DNA of 64,000 nucleotides from Falcatimonas sp. MSJ-15 (GCF_018918265.1 NZ_JAHLQC010000009.1:62001-126000); one strand, 5' to 3'; counted from the stretch's first letter, positions 53,051 through 61,748 are shown. Notes: generated by a model from the sequence alone, not told the origin. Made by a program: numbers and translations.

Positions 53051-54356
53051 GTTCAGTTTTCATCCTTTCGATTTCATCTAATACAATTTTTTTATATTCA
53101 CTTTGTAATCTCTGATAGTTCTTATAATTGTTAAGATTAACATTAGCGATATCATATCCTGACAGAGATTCATAGTTCTTGGTCATATCAAGTGCAGCAC
53201 GTTTTGCAAATACAAGACTCTCAAGAAGAGAATTACTTGCAAGACGATTCTTGCCATGAACACCATTGCAAGCTGTCTCACCAACTGCATACAGATGTTC
53301 CATGGAAGTCTTACTATATCTGTTAACATCTATTCCACCCATAAAATAATGCTGCGCAGGAACTACAGGAATAGGTTCTTTAGTTATATCATATCCTTCT
53401 TCAAGACACTGTTTGTAGATATTAGGGAAGTGTGTAAGAATCTCATCAGTTGGAATATGTTCAAGTGATAATCTTACATAAGGCATATTATCAATCTTCA
53501 TCTGTTCAAAGATTGCATTAGCAACAACATCTCTAGGAAGAAGTTCATTAACAAAACGTTCATTATTCTTGTTAAGAAGAATAGCACCTTCACCTCTTAC
53601 TGATTCAGAGATAAGGAAACGTCTTCCATCTTTTTTGGAATAGAGAGTTGTTGGATGAATCTGAATATAATCAGGATTCTGTAATCTTATGCCATGTTTT
53701 AGTGAGATTGCAAGTGCATCACCTGTAAGATGACGGAAGTTAGTTGAATGTGTAAACAGACCTCCGATTCCACCAGAAGCAAAAACAGTATAGTCAGCAG
53801 TGAATGTTATAGGTGTTCCGGCTTCATTGCGTGCAACAATACCATAACATGTATTATCTTTTTCAAGAATGTCAAGCATTGTTACATGTTCATACAAAGT
53901 GATATTATGATGCTTCTTAGTCTCAGTGAGAAGTTTAGAAGTAATCTCTTTGCCTGTTATGTCTTCGTGGAAGAGAATTCTCTTGTCAGAATGTGCACCT
54001 TCTCTTGTATATGTAAGTTCACCATTCTCATCACGTTCAAAGTCAACGCCGTATCCGATAAGCTCATTAATAACATTTCTTGAAGATCTTATCATGATAT
54101 CAACAGATTCCTTGTTATTCTCATAATGTCCCGCTCTTAAAGTATCTTCAAAGAAACTGTCATAGTCATTTTCATTCTTGAGGACACAGATTCCGCCTTG
54201 TGCAAGGAAAGAGTCGCTGTTCTCAAGAGAATCCTTAGTTATAACAGTAATACGCTTGTCTTTTGGAAGGTTAAGTGCACAGTATAAGCCTGATACACCA
54301 CAGCCAATGATTATAATATCTGATTTGATATTGAATTTGTCATTTCTTCTAATCAT
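53016..54356 (-). CDS. nadB: L-aspartate oxidase
   Basis: 446 residues. FAD-dependent oxidation of aspartate to iminoaspartate, first step of NAD synthesis (EC 1.4.3.16). FAD motif IIIGCGVSGLYCALNLP, the SFLAQGGICVL segment, REGAHSDKRILFHEDITG, FASGGIGGLFTHSTN, HPTTLY, and the GVHGKNRLASNSLLESLVF end of the FAD domain. It is shorter than E. coli NadB (540) because the C-terminal helical domain is reduced. First gene of nadBC; nadA, expected beside it, is absent from this window. Confidence 0.94.
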   Translation of the reverse strand: MIRRNDKFNIKSDIIIIGCGVSGLYCALNLPKDKRITVITKDSLENSDSFLAQGGICVLKNENDYDSFFEDTLRAGHYENNKESVDIMIRSSRNVINELIGYGVDFERDENGELTYTREGAHSDKRILFHEDITGKEITSKLLTETKKHHNITLYEHVTMLDILEKDNTCYGIVARNEAGTPITFTADYTVFASGGIGGLFTHSTNFRHLTGDALAISLKHGIRLQNPDYIQIHPTTLYSKKDGRRFLISESVRGEGAILLNKNNERFVNELLPRDVVANAIFEQMKIDNMPYVRLSLEHIPTDEILTHFPNIYKQCLEEGYDITKEPIPVVPAQHYFMGGIDVNRYSKTSMEHLYAVGETACNGVHGKNRLASNSLLESLVFAKRAALDMTKNYESLSGYDIANVNLNNYKNYQRLQSEYKKIVLDEIERMKTEHEQHNNEVECR

Positions 54357-54431
54357 TTTTTTTCATCTTCTTTCATATATTAAACTGGATTAATGCTAAC
54401 ATGTTATATCTTTGTTAGAAAAATACCAAAC

Positions 54432-54479
54432 TTTTATGTGAGATTATAACACATAAAATTACAGGTGACAAGACACCTG
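54432..54479 (-). promoter_or_regulatory. nadBC promoter with overlapping operators
   Basis: On the minus strand -35 TTGTCA (54466-54471) and -10 TATAAT (54443-54448) are 17 bases apart. Palindrome CAGGTG-N6-CACCTG (54462-54479) covers the -35, and a 9-bp inverted repeat TTTTATGTG-N9-CACATAAAA (54432-54458) covers the -10. The first fits a niacin-responsive NiaR-type repressor site in character; I cannot confirm the consensus. Confidence 0.65.
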
Positions 54480-54609
54480 AATATACAAAAGTAAAATTAG
54501 TGTAAAATAGTATATAGTTTAAATTGACGAAAAAAAATAAAAAATTTGTAAAAATGTTACATAGTGAACATTATATCCGATATATTCATCAATAATATTT
54601 TCTGAATAA

Positions 54610-54653
54610 AGCATCATATCATAATGTTAACATATTCATTATGATATGATGCT
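54610..54653 (-). terminator. hairpin after degV
   Basis: A 17-bp perfect inverted repeat (54610-54626 and 54637-54653). On the minus strand it is followed by TTTATTC. Confidence 0.7.
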
Positions 54654-54686
54654 TGTAGCGATACATATATAATATATCAGATATTT

Positions 54687-55580
54687 TTATGCATCATATT
54701 TTTTAATAAGGCCAACACCAAGTGGATAAGGACCTGTATGAACTGCAATAGTAGCACCAATCTGGTAGATCTCTATGTCTTTTATGTTAGAATATTCACT
54801 AAGTGACTCAAGAAGTGCATCACGGAATCCAACAGCTTCATCATAATCGTAGCCAAATCCAACGACAATTCTGTAATTGTCAGGAGTGTCATGTACTTCT
54901 TCAAAATGTTCACGAATCTGAACAAGAAGTTTCTTAATAGAAGCTTTTCTGCTTCTTGCAACACCATTAGAGAAGATCTCGCCCTCTTTTAGAATGATCA
55001 TAGGTTTGATTCCAAGAGTATCGACAGCTTTTCCCATAACTTTTCCGATACGTCCACCATGAATAAGATATTCAAGATTGCCAACAGTGAAGATGATACG
55101 ACCGGTTGTCTTTATCTTATTGATAATCTTTATTGCTTTATCAAGTGTTATGCCATTAGCTTGCATACGGGCAGCTTCTTCAACAAGAATACCTTGAAGA
55201 ACAGTATTAACTGTTGTATCAATAACTTCAATTCTGGCATCTGGATAAGTCTCAAGAAGGATGTCTTTTGCAGTCATTGCAGAATTGTATGAACCACTGA
55301 ATTTGGTTGTAATACACAGACACAGAACATCTTCACCATCTTTTATAATTGGTTCAAATACATCTATATAGTCCTGTGAAGATGGCATAGAACTCTTTGG
55401 AAATACAGTAGGATTATCAACAATATGCTGATAGAAATCACGGATTCCTATATCAACGTTCTCTTTCATATATGTTTTTTCATCAAATGATACATAAAAA
55501 GGTACAACTGTAAGGTTAGCTCTATCTACATGTTCTTTTGAAAGGTCACAAGAACCATCTGTTACTATTCTATAACTCAT
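54687..55580 (-). CDS. DegV-family fatty-acid-binding protein
   Basis: 297 residues. Start pattern YRIVTDGSCDLSKEHVDRANLTVVPFYVSFDEKTY, SSMPSSQDYIDVFEPIIKDGEDVLCLCITTKFSGSYNSA, the TVGNLEYLIHGGRIGKV loop, and the HTGPYPLGVGLI end are those of DegV/FakB proteins. These bind a fatty acid and present it to a FakA kinase for phospholipid synthesis. RBS CCGGAGGAATT. No fakA gene is adjacent. Single minus-strand gene. Confidence 0.93.
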   Translation of the reverse strand: MSYRIVTDGSCDLSKEHVDRANLTVVPFYVSFDEKTYMKENVDIGIRDFYQHIVDNPTVFPKSSMPSSQDYIDVFEPIIKDGEDVLCLCITTKFSGSYNSAMTAKDILLETYPDARIEVIDTTVNTVLQGILVEEAARMQANGITLDKAIKIINKIKTTGRIIFTVGNLEYLIHGGRIGKVMGKAVDTLGIKPMIILKEGEIFSNGVARSRKASIKKLLVQIREHFEEVHDTPDNYRIVVGFGYDYDEAVGFRDALLESLSEYSNIKDIEIYQIGATIAVHTGPYPLGVGLIKKYDA

Positions 55581-55784
55581 AAAAATTCCTCCGGTTAATA
55601 ATTATCTAATATGATATATGGTTTTGAAAACTACATTTCATTATATATCAGTCATATAATGTTGTCCATAGTTCATTATATAAAATCGGAATATTGTTGA
55701 AAATTTGCCATGGTAATTATAACGTCTTATATGATTATTGAAGAAATCAGCTGGTTAAGTGCTGAAAATATTGATAATTCACTA

Positions 55785-55861
55785 AAAAAATAATGTCGGA
55801 TAATGAAATATGGTCAGTTCACTTGAAAAAAATAATGCCAAATAATCAAATATGGTCAGTT
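55785..55861 (+). repeat. 35-bp direct repeat before hydrogenase remnant
   Basis: Two imperfect copies (55785-55819 and 55827-55861) with a 42-base period. Each ends in AATATGGTCAGTT, identical in both. They lie 45-125 bases upstream of the promoter -35 and could be activator or repressor sites. Confidence 0.5.
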
Positions 55862-55906
55862 TAATTAAGAGAAATAAGACCAAAAGTGTGAAAAAAATAT
55901 CTATTG

Positions 55907-55935
55907 TTTACTTTTATGAGTTAATTGATTATAAT
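55907..55935 (+). promoter_or_regulatory. promoter of the hydrogenase remnant
   Basis: TTTACT (55907-55912) and TATAAT (55930-55935), 17 bases apart, about 35 bases before the ATG. Confidence 0.6.
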
Positions 55936-55968
55936 AGCCACTAGCAAAAAGAAAGAAGAGGAGATAAA

Positions 55969-56895
55969 ATGAGCAGATTAAGCATTATTACTCAGGATAA
56001 AGCCCAAGTGACAATAGAATCACTTTACAAAGACCTTGAGAGAAGAATTGTGGCAAGTCCTCCGGGATTATGTCCAATCGACCTGACATGTTCTTTTATT
56101 AAGATGTGTCTTGCACAGTCATGTGGTAAATGTGTTCCATGTAGAATAGGACTTGCACAATTAGTAAAATTACTTGAAAAAGTATTAAGTGGAGAAGCAG
56201 AACTTGAAACAATTGAACTTATAAGAACAACAGCAGAAGGAATATACGCATCTGCAGATTGTGCAATAGGATATGAAGCCGCAAAACTTGTTCTTAAAGG
56301 ACTTGATGGATTCATGGAAGACTTTGTACAGCATATTACCAAGAATAGATGTACATGTAACAGCAGTCAGCCGGTGCCTTGTGTGGCATTGTGTCCGGCA
56401 GGTGTTGATATCCCAGGATATGTGGCACTTGTTGGTGAAGGCAGATATGAAGATGCTATAAGACTTATAAGAAAAGATAATCCACTTCCGGTAGTATGTG
56501 CACATATATGTGAGCATCCATGTGAGAATAGATGTAAGAGAGGTATGATAGATTATCCTGTTAATATCAGAGGACTTAAGAAGATGGCAGTTGATAACGC
56601 AGGTGAAGTGCCAATTCCGGAATGTGCAAAGGCAACAGGTAAGAAAGTTGCAATTATCGGTGGTGGTCCTGGTGGATGTGTTAATGGTGGCGGTCAGCCA
56701 ATTAATGATGGTAAACAGATGGCAGCAGTAAGAGCAGATGTATTATATGGTCTTGATAAAGTTAATAATCTTAGATTCTCACATGAGAACCCTGCAGTAT
56801 TAGACTGCTATACTAAGTATTTTGGCGAACCAAATTCACATAAAGCACATGAACTTCTTCATACAGATCATCATGGATGGACTGTGGGAGAATAA
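55969..56895 (+). pseudogene. internally deleted NuoF/GltD/[FeFe]-hydrogenase fusion
   Basis: 308 residues in one frame, with GAAGAGGAG before the ATG. Residues 1-130 match the NuoF C-terminal [4Fe-4S] domain (AQSCGKCVPCRIGLAQL). About 130-220 is the GltD-type Fer4 domain (CVALCPAGVDIPGYV, CAHICEHPCENRCKRG). The FAD motif then starts (KKVAIIGGGPGG), but the frame jumps straight into CVNGGGQP..RADVLYGLDKV..FSHENPAVLDCYTKYFGEPNSHKAHELLHTDH, the C-terminus of group A [FeFe] hydrogenases. The FAD/NAD domain, ferredoxin domains and nearly all of the H-cluster domain are missing. A full relative would be roughly 1100-1200 residues. The join lies in the Pro-Gly-Gly codons shared by both parts, consistent with an in-frame microhomology deletion. 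Confidence 0.8.
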
Positions 56896-56957
56896 TTAGA
56901 TAAGCATAATTGCAATATTATAAGAATAATTATATGATGTAGATAAGATAAAAAAAG

Positions 56958-57054
56958 ACATTCCAGATTGTCAGATTATGTACCAAATTAAAAAGTTAGA
57001 TCTAAAAATCTAACGATTGTTAGTACAGATTAGGGCAGTCTGGGATGTTTTTTT
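56958..57054 (+). terminator. large terminator after the hydrogenase remnant
   Basis: Outer arms 56958-56971 and 57034-57047 pair with a few G-U; an inner hairpin GTTAGAT (56995)/ATCTAAC (57014) lies in the loop; TTTTTTT follows. Confidence 0.7.
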
Positions 57055-57056
57055 AG

Positions 57057-57140
57057 TTGGTTATAACCAAAACCTATAACCAATTAATTTTTTTTATAAT
57101 AGCCAGCACTGTTGACAATTAGGTTAACTGGTGATAATCT
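57057..57140 (+). promoter_or_regulatory. amino-acid ABC operon promoter and palindrome
   Basis: Perfect 14-bp palindrome TTGGTTATAACCAA (57057-57070) with an extra half-site TATAACCAA (57075-57083) lies just upstream of -35 TTGACA (57112-57117) and -10 TAATCT (57135-57140), 17 bases apart. The half-site and the downstream T-run could also form a weak terminator. Confidence 0.5.
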
Positions 57141-57233
57141 AGTATTCATATTAATCATAGCAAATAAGTATGAATACTAAGCATACAAGAAGGCATGAGA
57201 TTACGATATATCTTAATTCATCGGGAGGCAATT

Positions 57234-57893
57234 ATGGATTTTGAATTTATAAAAGAATATTACCCCTTATATGTTGAAGCTGCAAAGATAACAATATCAA
57301 TCGCAGCGATAAGCATTATATTGGCATTAATAATAGGAATATTAGTAGGAATGATTAATTACTACAAAGTTCCGGTACTTAGAAGAATATGTTCCATATA
57401 TGTGGAACTTTCAAGAAATACACCACTATTAATACAGTTATTTTTTCTATATTTTGGACTTCCAAAGATTGGAATAGTATTAAGCAGTGAACAATGTGCA
57501 ATAATTGGTCTTACATTCCAGGGTGGAAGCTATATGGCGAATGCGTTTCGAGGTGGTCTTGAGAATATAAAAAAGTCACAGGAAGAATCAGCATTAAGTC
57601 TTGGAATGACTAAGAGGATGACATTCTTCGAGATAATACTTCCACAGGGAATAATAATATCAATTCCTGCAATATGTGCCAATGTAATATTTATGATAAA
57701 AGAGACTTCAGTATTCAGTGCAGTTGCACTTGCAGATCTTATGTATGTTGCAAAGGATCTTATAGGTATGTATTACAATACTAATGAAGCATTGCTTATG
57801 TTAGTTATTTCATATCTGATAATACTGCTGCCAATATCAATTATTTTCAGTTTGATAGAGAGGAGAGTCAGACATGCAGCTTTTGGAGATTAA
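57234..57893 (+). CDS. polar amino-acid ABC permease
   Basis: 219 residues from ATG 57234 (GGGAGGCAA upstream); a longer frame from 57195 lacks a site. HisM/GlnP family with about five helices. Conserved YVELSRNTPLLIQLFFLYFGLPKIGI and the EAA loop AFRGGLENIKKSQEESALSLGMTKRMTFFEIILPQ. It overlaps the second permease by 20 bases, giving a likely heterodimer. Confidence 0.9.
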   Translation: MDFEFIKEYYPLYVEAAKITISIAAISIILALIIGILVGMINYYKVPVLRRICSIYVELSRNTPLLIQLFFLYFGLPKIGIVLSSEQCAIIGLTFQGGSYMANAFRGGLENIKKSQEESALSLGMTKRMTFFEIILPQGIIISIPAICANVIFMIKETSVFSAVALADLMYVAKDLIGMYYNTNEALLMLVISYLIILLPISIIFSLIERRVRHAAFGD

Positions 57894-58551
57894 TGTTTTA
57901 TTAAAAGGTAATAATATTCTAAGACTGATATCAGGAATGTGGATAACAATAAGAATAGCTGTTATAGCGATGATTCTTTCGATAATACTTGGAACTGTCT
58001 TTGGACTTATAATGACAAGTAAGAGTAAGATTATAAAAGTAATATGTAGAATATACCTTGAGATAGTCAGAATAATGCCACAGTTAGTACTTTTATTTAT
58101 CGTATATTTTGGATTCACTAAGATGTTTGGAATAAGCATGAGCGGTGAGACAGCTGCAATAGGCGTATTTACTTTTTGGGGATGTGCAGAGATGGGAGAT
58201 CTTGTAAGAAGTGCATATATCTCAATACCAAAGCATCAAAGAGAAAGTGGTCTGGCACTTGGACTTACAAGAGTGCAGACAGCAGTATATATAATAATTC
58301 CACAGACAATAAGAATGCTTGTACCATCAATAGTAAGTCTTTTTACAAGAATGGTTAAGACGACATCACTTGTAGCACTTATTGGAGTTGTTGAAGTTGT
58401 CAAAGTCGGCAAGCAGATAATTGATGCTAATAGATTTGTCGCACCGAAGTCGGCAATATATGTATATGGAGCAATATTTATCATGTATTTTATCGTATGT
58501 TACCCGATGTCAAAACTTCAGGTATATTTAGAGAAGAAAATGAAAGGCTAG
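57874..58551 (+). CDS. polar amino-acid ABC permease, second subunit
   Basis: 225 residues. Same family: YLEIVRIMPQLVLLFIVYFGFTKMFGI and EAA loop LVRSAYISIPKHQRESGLALGLTRVQTAVYIIIPQ. GAGAGGAGAG inside the previous gene supplies the ribosome site. With its neighbour it forms the membrane channel. Confidence 0.9.
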   Translation: MQLLEINVLLKGNNILRLISGMWITIRIAVIAMILSIILGTVFGLIMTSKSKIIKVICRIYLEIVRIMPQLVLLFIVYFGFTKMFGISMSGETAAIGVFTFWGCAEMGDLVRSAYISIPKHQRESGLALGLTRVQTAVYIIIPQTIRMLVPSIVSLFTRMVKTTSLVALIGVVEVVKVGKQIIDANRFVAPKSAIYVYGAIFIMYFIVCYPMSKLQVYLEKKMKG

Positions 58552-58561
58552 GTGTTATATT

Positions 58562-59305
58562 ATGGGCGAGATTTTAGAGATTGATAATCTTACAAAGTCA
58601 TTTGATGGCAATGTAATACTTAACAATATCTCATTCAAATTAAAAAAAGGAGAAGTTGTAGTTGTTCTTGGACCATCTGGTTGTGGTAAGAGTACATTCT
58701 TAAGATGTATCAATGGACTTGAGACAATCGATTCAGGTGAGATAAGACTTGATGACGCAAGAATAGATAATAATAAAGCTGAACTTCCAAGGATTAGGCA
58801 GAGAATAGGAATGGTATTTCAAAGTTATGATCTTTTTCCACATAAGAATGTGCTTGATAATATAACACTTGCACCGGTTAAAGTTCAAAAAAGAAATAAA
58901 AAGGAAGCTGAAGAAGAAGCACTTCTACTTCTTGACAGAGTAGGGCTTAGGAATAAAGCAAAGTCTTATGAACGTCAGTTATCGGGTGGACAAAAGCAGC
59001 GAGTTGCGATAGTAAGATCTCTTATAATGCATCCGGAGATACTTCTGTTTGATGAAGTTACAGCAGCACTTGATCCTGAGATGGTAAGAGAAGTTCTTGA
59101 AGTTATCTTAGAACTTGCAAAAGAAGGTAAGACAATGCTTATCGTAACACATGAGATGGAATTTGCCAGAGCAGTTGCCGACAGAATCATATTCATGGAA
59201 AGTGGCAATATAATAGAAGAGAGTACACCGAAGGAGTTCTTTAGCAATCCAAAGACAGAGAGAGCAAAAGCTTTTATTAATACATTCCATTATGATGCTA
59301 AGTAA
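58562..59305 (+). CDS. glnQ: polar amino-acid ABC ATPase (GlnQ-type)
   Basis: 247 residues. Walker A GPSGCGKSTFLRC, signature LSGGQKQRVAIVRSL, Walker B EILLFDEVTAALD, switch His in IVTHEMEFA. These are the marks of the PAAT-class ATPase. It lies ten bases after the permeases. The binding-protein gene follows after 242 bases that include an inverted copy of the structured element. The symbol reflects family only; glutamine as substrate is not shown. Confidence 0.88.
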   Translation: MGEILEIDNLTKSFDGNVILNNISFKLKKGEVVVVLGPSGCGKSTFLRCINGLETIDSGEIRLDDARIDNNKAELPRIRQRIGMVFQSYDLFPHKNVLDNITLAPVKVQKRNKKEAEEEALLLLDRVGLRNKAKSYERQLSGGQKQRVAIVRSLIMHPEILLFDEVTAALDPEMVREVLEVILELAKEGKTMLIVTHEMEFARAVADRIIFMESGNIIEESTPKEFFSNPKTERAKAFINTFHYDAK

Positions 59306-59440
59306 TAGATTAGGCGATTAAGTTTTTTATAAAAATAAAAATGTATTAAACAAATATATAAAGTATATAAGCAGCAGGCACATTAACTATATAAGTTGTA
59401 ATAACTTTCTATATGTAATGATTTTCTATATTATTATAAA

Positions 59441-59486
59441 GTTAAAGATGCCGGAGTCAAAAGCCCCGACTTTGATGCCTGCTAAC
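59441..59486 (-). ncRNA. structured dispersed element, copy 3 (inverted)
   Basis: On the minus strand the core GGCATCAAAGTCGGGG-CTTTTGA-CTCCG matches copies 1 and 2, and GTTA/TAAC close the element. It lies between glnQ and the binding-protein gene, opposite in direction to both, unlike the other two copies. Confidence 0.5.
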
Positions 59487-59547
59487 TGCTTAAAAATAGA
59501 AGTAACAAAAGTTACATAATAATGAGATGGAAACAGGAGGAGAAACC

Positions 59548-60426
59548 ATGAAAAAATTATTAACACTTTTATTATCAGCATTACTTGTAACATCACTTTT
59601 TGCAGGATGTGGAAAAGGTGAGAGTACAGATGCAACAGACAAAAAAGATAACACAAAGACAGCACAGGCAAGAACACTTGATGAGATCAAAGAAAGCGGA
59701 AAGCTTATTATTGGTGTATTCAGCGATAAGAATCCATTTGGATATGTTGATGACAATGGCGATCTCAAAGGATATGATGTTAACTTTGGTAAGAGACTTG
59801 CAAAAGACCTCTTAGGAAGTGAAGATGCAGCAGAATTCGTATATGTTGATGCAGCAAGTCGTGTTGAATATCTTCAGACAGCCAAAGTAGATGTTATGCT
59901 TGCTAACTTTACAGTAACTGATGAAAGAGCAGAAAAAGTAGACTTTACATTACCTTATATGAAAGTAGCACTTGGTGTTGTATCACCGGAAGATGCACTT
60001 ATCACTTCAGCAGATGATTTAGAAGGTAAAAAACTAATCGTTGTAAAAGGAACAACAGCGGAATCATATTTTTCAGAGAATTATCCTGAACTTGAACTTG
60101 TAAAATTTGATGAATATCAGGAAGCATACGATGCACTTCTTGATGGACGTGGAGATGCATTCTCAACAGATAATACAGAAGTTCTTGCATGGGCACTTCA
60201 GAATGAAGGATTCAAAGTAGGAATCGAATCAATCGGTAATACAGATACAATCGCAGCAGCAGTACAGAAAGGTAATACAGAATTACTTGACTATATCAAT
60301 GATGAGATTAAATCACTTGCTGATGAACAGTTCTTCCATGCAGATTACAAAGATACACTTGAACCAGTATATGGCGACAGCATTGATCCAGATAACCTTG
60401 TTGTTGAAGGTGGAGTTGTTGATTAA
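59548..60426 (+). CDS. polar amino-acid binding lipoprotein
   Basis: 292 residues from ATG 59548, preceded by AGGAGGAG; an ATG at 59527 is upstream of that site. Lipobox LFAGC (Cys about 21). SBP_bac_3 family: DEIKESGKLIIGVFSDKNPFGYVDDNGDLKGYDVNFGKRLAKDL, then LQTAKVDVMLANFTVTDERAEKVDFTLPYMKVALGVV, the domain-swap region and an aromatic C-terminal end. It binds an amino acid outside the cell and delivers it to the permeases encoded upstream. Terminator at 60537-60565. Confidence 0.9.
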   Translation: MKKLLTLLLSALLVTSLFAGCGKGESTDATDKKDNTKTAQARTLDEIKESGKLIIGVFSDKNPFGYVDDNGDLKGYDVNFGKRLAKDLLGSEDAAEFVYVDAASRVEYLQTAKVDVMLANFTVTDERAEKVDFTLPYMKVALGVVSPEDALITSADDLEGKKLIVVKGTTAESYFSENYPELELVKFDEYQEAYDALLDGRGDAFSTDNTEVLAWALQNEGFKVGIESIGNTDTIAAAVQKGNTELLDYINDEIKSLADEQFFHADYKDTLEPVYGDSIDPDNLVVEGGVVD

Positions 60427-60817
60427 GAGGTATTGACAATGATATATTGTTACAATTGTTGAAGAGTATGAATTGCCAGTAAATAGGCAAGAAAGAATCT
60501 TGATAAAATGAAGAAAAGATTTGTTATATAAGCATTAAAAGAGCCCCATTTGATGGGGCTCTTTTAATTGTCGCAGGTTTCTTGGAAAGATGGAAAATAT
60601 GGAATATAGATGAAATATCCGTAAAAAAATTGCGGCTTATGTTGATTAATTTTACGGATTATAATATACTATGAGTAATGATATTTTACGTCCGGATTGT
60701 TATAAACAAATTAAATAAAAAACATTGATTTTTAATAGTTAAAATGGAATAATGAGTAAATGAGTAGTATATTAGAAAAATAAAAAGGTAGAATATAGAA
60801 AGCAGGAAATAAAATAT
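60427..60817. other. intergenic stretch with terminator
   Basis: Terminator at 60537-60565. From 60566 to 60817 the DNA is AT-rich. TATAAT near 60661 could be a -10 for the YkgJ-like gene, but I see no good -35. Confidence 0.5.
60537..60565 (+). terminator. terminator of the amino-acid ABC operon
   Basis: AAAAGAGCCCCAT (60537-60549) pairs perfectly with ATGGGGCTCTTTT (60553-60565). Confidence 0.92.
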
Positions 60818-61471
60818 ATGGAAAGAAATTGTAATTTTAATGATATATCAGATGGAAAGTTATATAATTCAGAGGATATGGCAAGACTTGGATGCAACGA
60901 TTGCAAAGGATGTTCATCATGCTGTCAAAAAGTTGGCAATACGATAGTGCTTGATCCTTATGATATTATGAGAATGTCATCAGGAACAGGGCTTGCACCA
61001 TCGGAACTTATTGGCAGTCACGTTGAACTTAATGTAGTCGATGGAATAATTCTTCCGAATCTTAAGATGGCAGGAACTGAAGAAAAGTGTACATTCTTAA
61101 ATGCAGAAGGTAGATGCAGTATACATGATATAAGACCTGGTATATGCAGACTATTTCCACTTGGAAGAATATATGAAGATGGTGGATTTAAGTATTTTTT
61201 ACAAAAAGACGAATGTAAAGTCGCTAACAGAAGTAAAGTTAAGATTAGTAAATGGTTAGGGATAAAAGAACTTCCTAAATATGAGAAATATATTAATGAA
61301 TGGCATTATTTTCTTAAGGACACAGAAGCAGAACTTAAGAATTATGATGAGACTGTATCTAAGAATATGAGTATGTACATATTAAAGGAATTTTATTTAA
61401 AAGAATATACTATGGATAATTTTTATCCTGATTTTTATGAGCGACTTGCTAAGGCAAGAGCTATGTTCTAA
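60818..61471 (+). CDS. YkgJ-family cysteine cluster protein
   Basis: 217 residues. An N-terminal cysteine group, CNDCKGCSSCCQKVGNTIVLDPYDIMRM, and a second, CTFLNAEGRCSIHDIRPGICRLFPLGR, are those of the YkgJ/CxxCxxCC family. Its members bind iron or zinc; their function is not settled. The remaining 90 residues are helical without known motifs. Stands alone, with a terminator at 61615-61644. Confidence 0.85.
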   Translation: MERNCNFNDISDGKLYNSEDMARLGCNDCKGCSSCCQKVGNTIVLDPYDIMRMSSGTGLAPSELIGSHVELNVVDGIILPNLKMAGTEEKCTFLNAEGRCSIHDIRPGICRLFPLGRIYEDGGFKYFLQKDECKVANRSKVKISKWLGIKELPKYEKYINEWHYFLKDTEAELKNYDETVSKNMSMYILKEFYLKEYTMDNFYPDFYERLAKARAMF

Positions 61472-61550
61472 TAAAAATAGTTCTAAAAATAGTTTGGTGC
61501 AAATATTTTTGAAAAAATTAGGACTTTTTATTAATCTTGGAAGTAAAATC

Positions 61551-61606
61551 GGTTCTTTGTCAAAAGTGAAGATAGAAGGCTCTTTGGCAAGAGTGGTGAA
61601 AAATCC
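61551..61606 (+). repeat. two CTCTTTGNCAAGAG-type elements
   Basis: GGTTCTTTGTCAAAAGTG and GGCTCTTTGGCAAGAGTGG lie 27 bases apart. Both resemble the copy at 473. Stems are short with a TTGxC loop. Confidence 0.4.
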
Positions 61607-61614
61607 AATATTGG

Positions 61615-61644
61615 AAACCTGGTGCGTTAGCATCAGGTTTTTTT
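61615..61644 (+). terminator. terminator of the ykgJ-like gene
   Basis: AAACCTGGTGC (61615-61625) pairs with GCATCAGGTTT (61630-61640), followed by TTTT. Confidence 0.88.
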
Positions 61645-61748
61645 GATATATTTAATGGCTTTTGTTAAGAGCAAGAGTAAAATTAGATGGTTTCCCTATT
61701 ATAAAAAATATTTCCAAAATATACAAAAAGTATTTACAAAATATTCCC

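Noticed and set aside
55969..56895. Two separate genes joined by a frameshift
   Set aside because: The frame is continuous with no stop or shift at the junction; the join is within shared Pro-Gly-Gly codons, so a deletion is the simpler reading.
61437..61646. Plus-strand frame of 69 residues
   Set aside because: It overlaps the ykgJ-like 3' end and the terminator and contains the mini-hairpin repeats; no coding signal.
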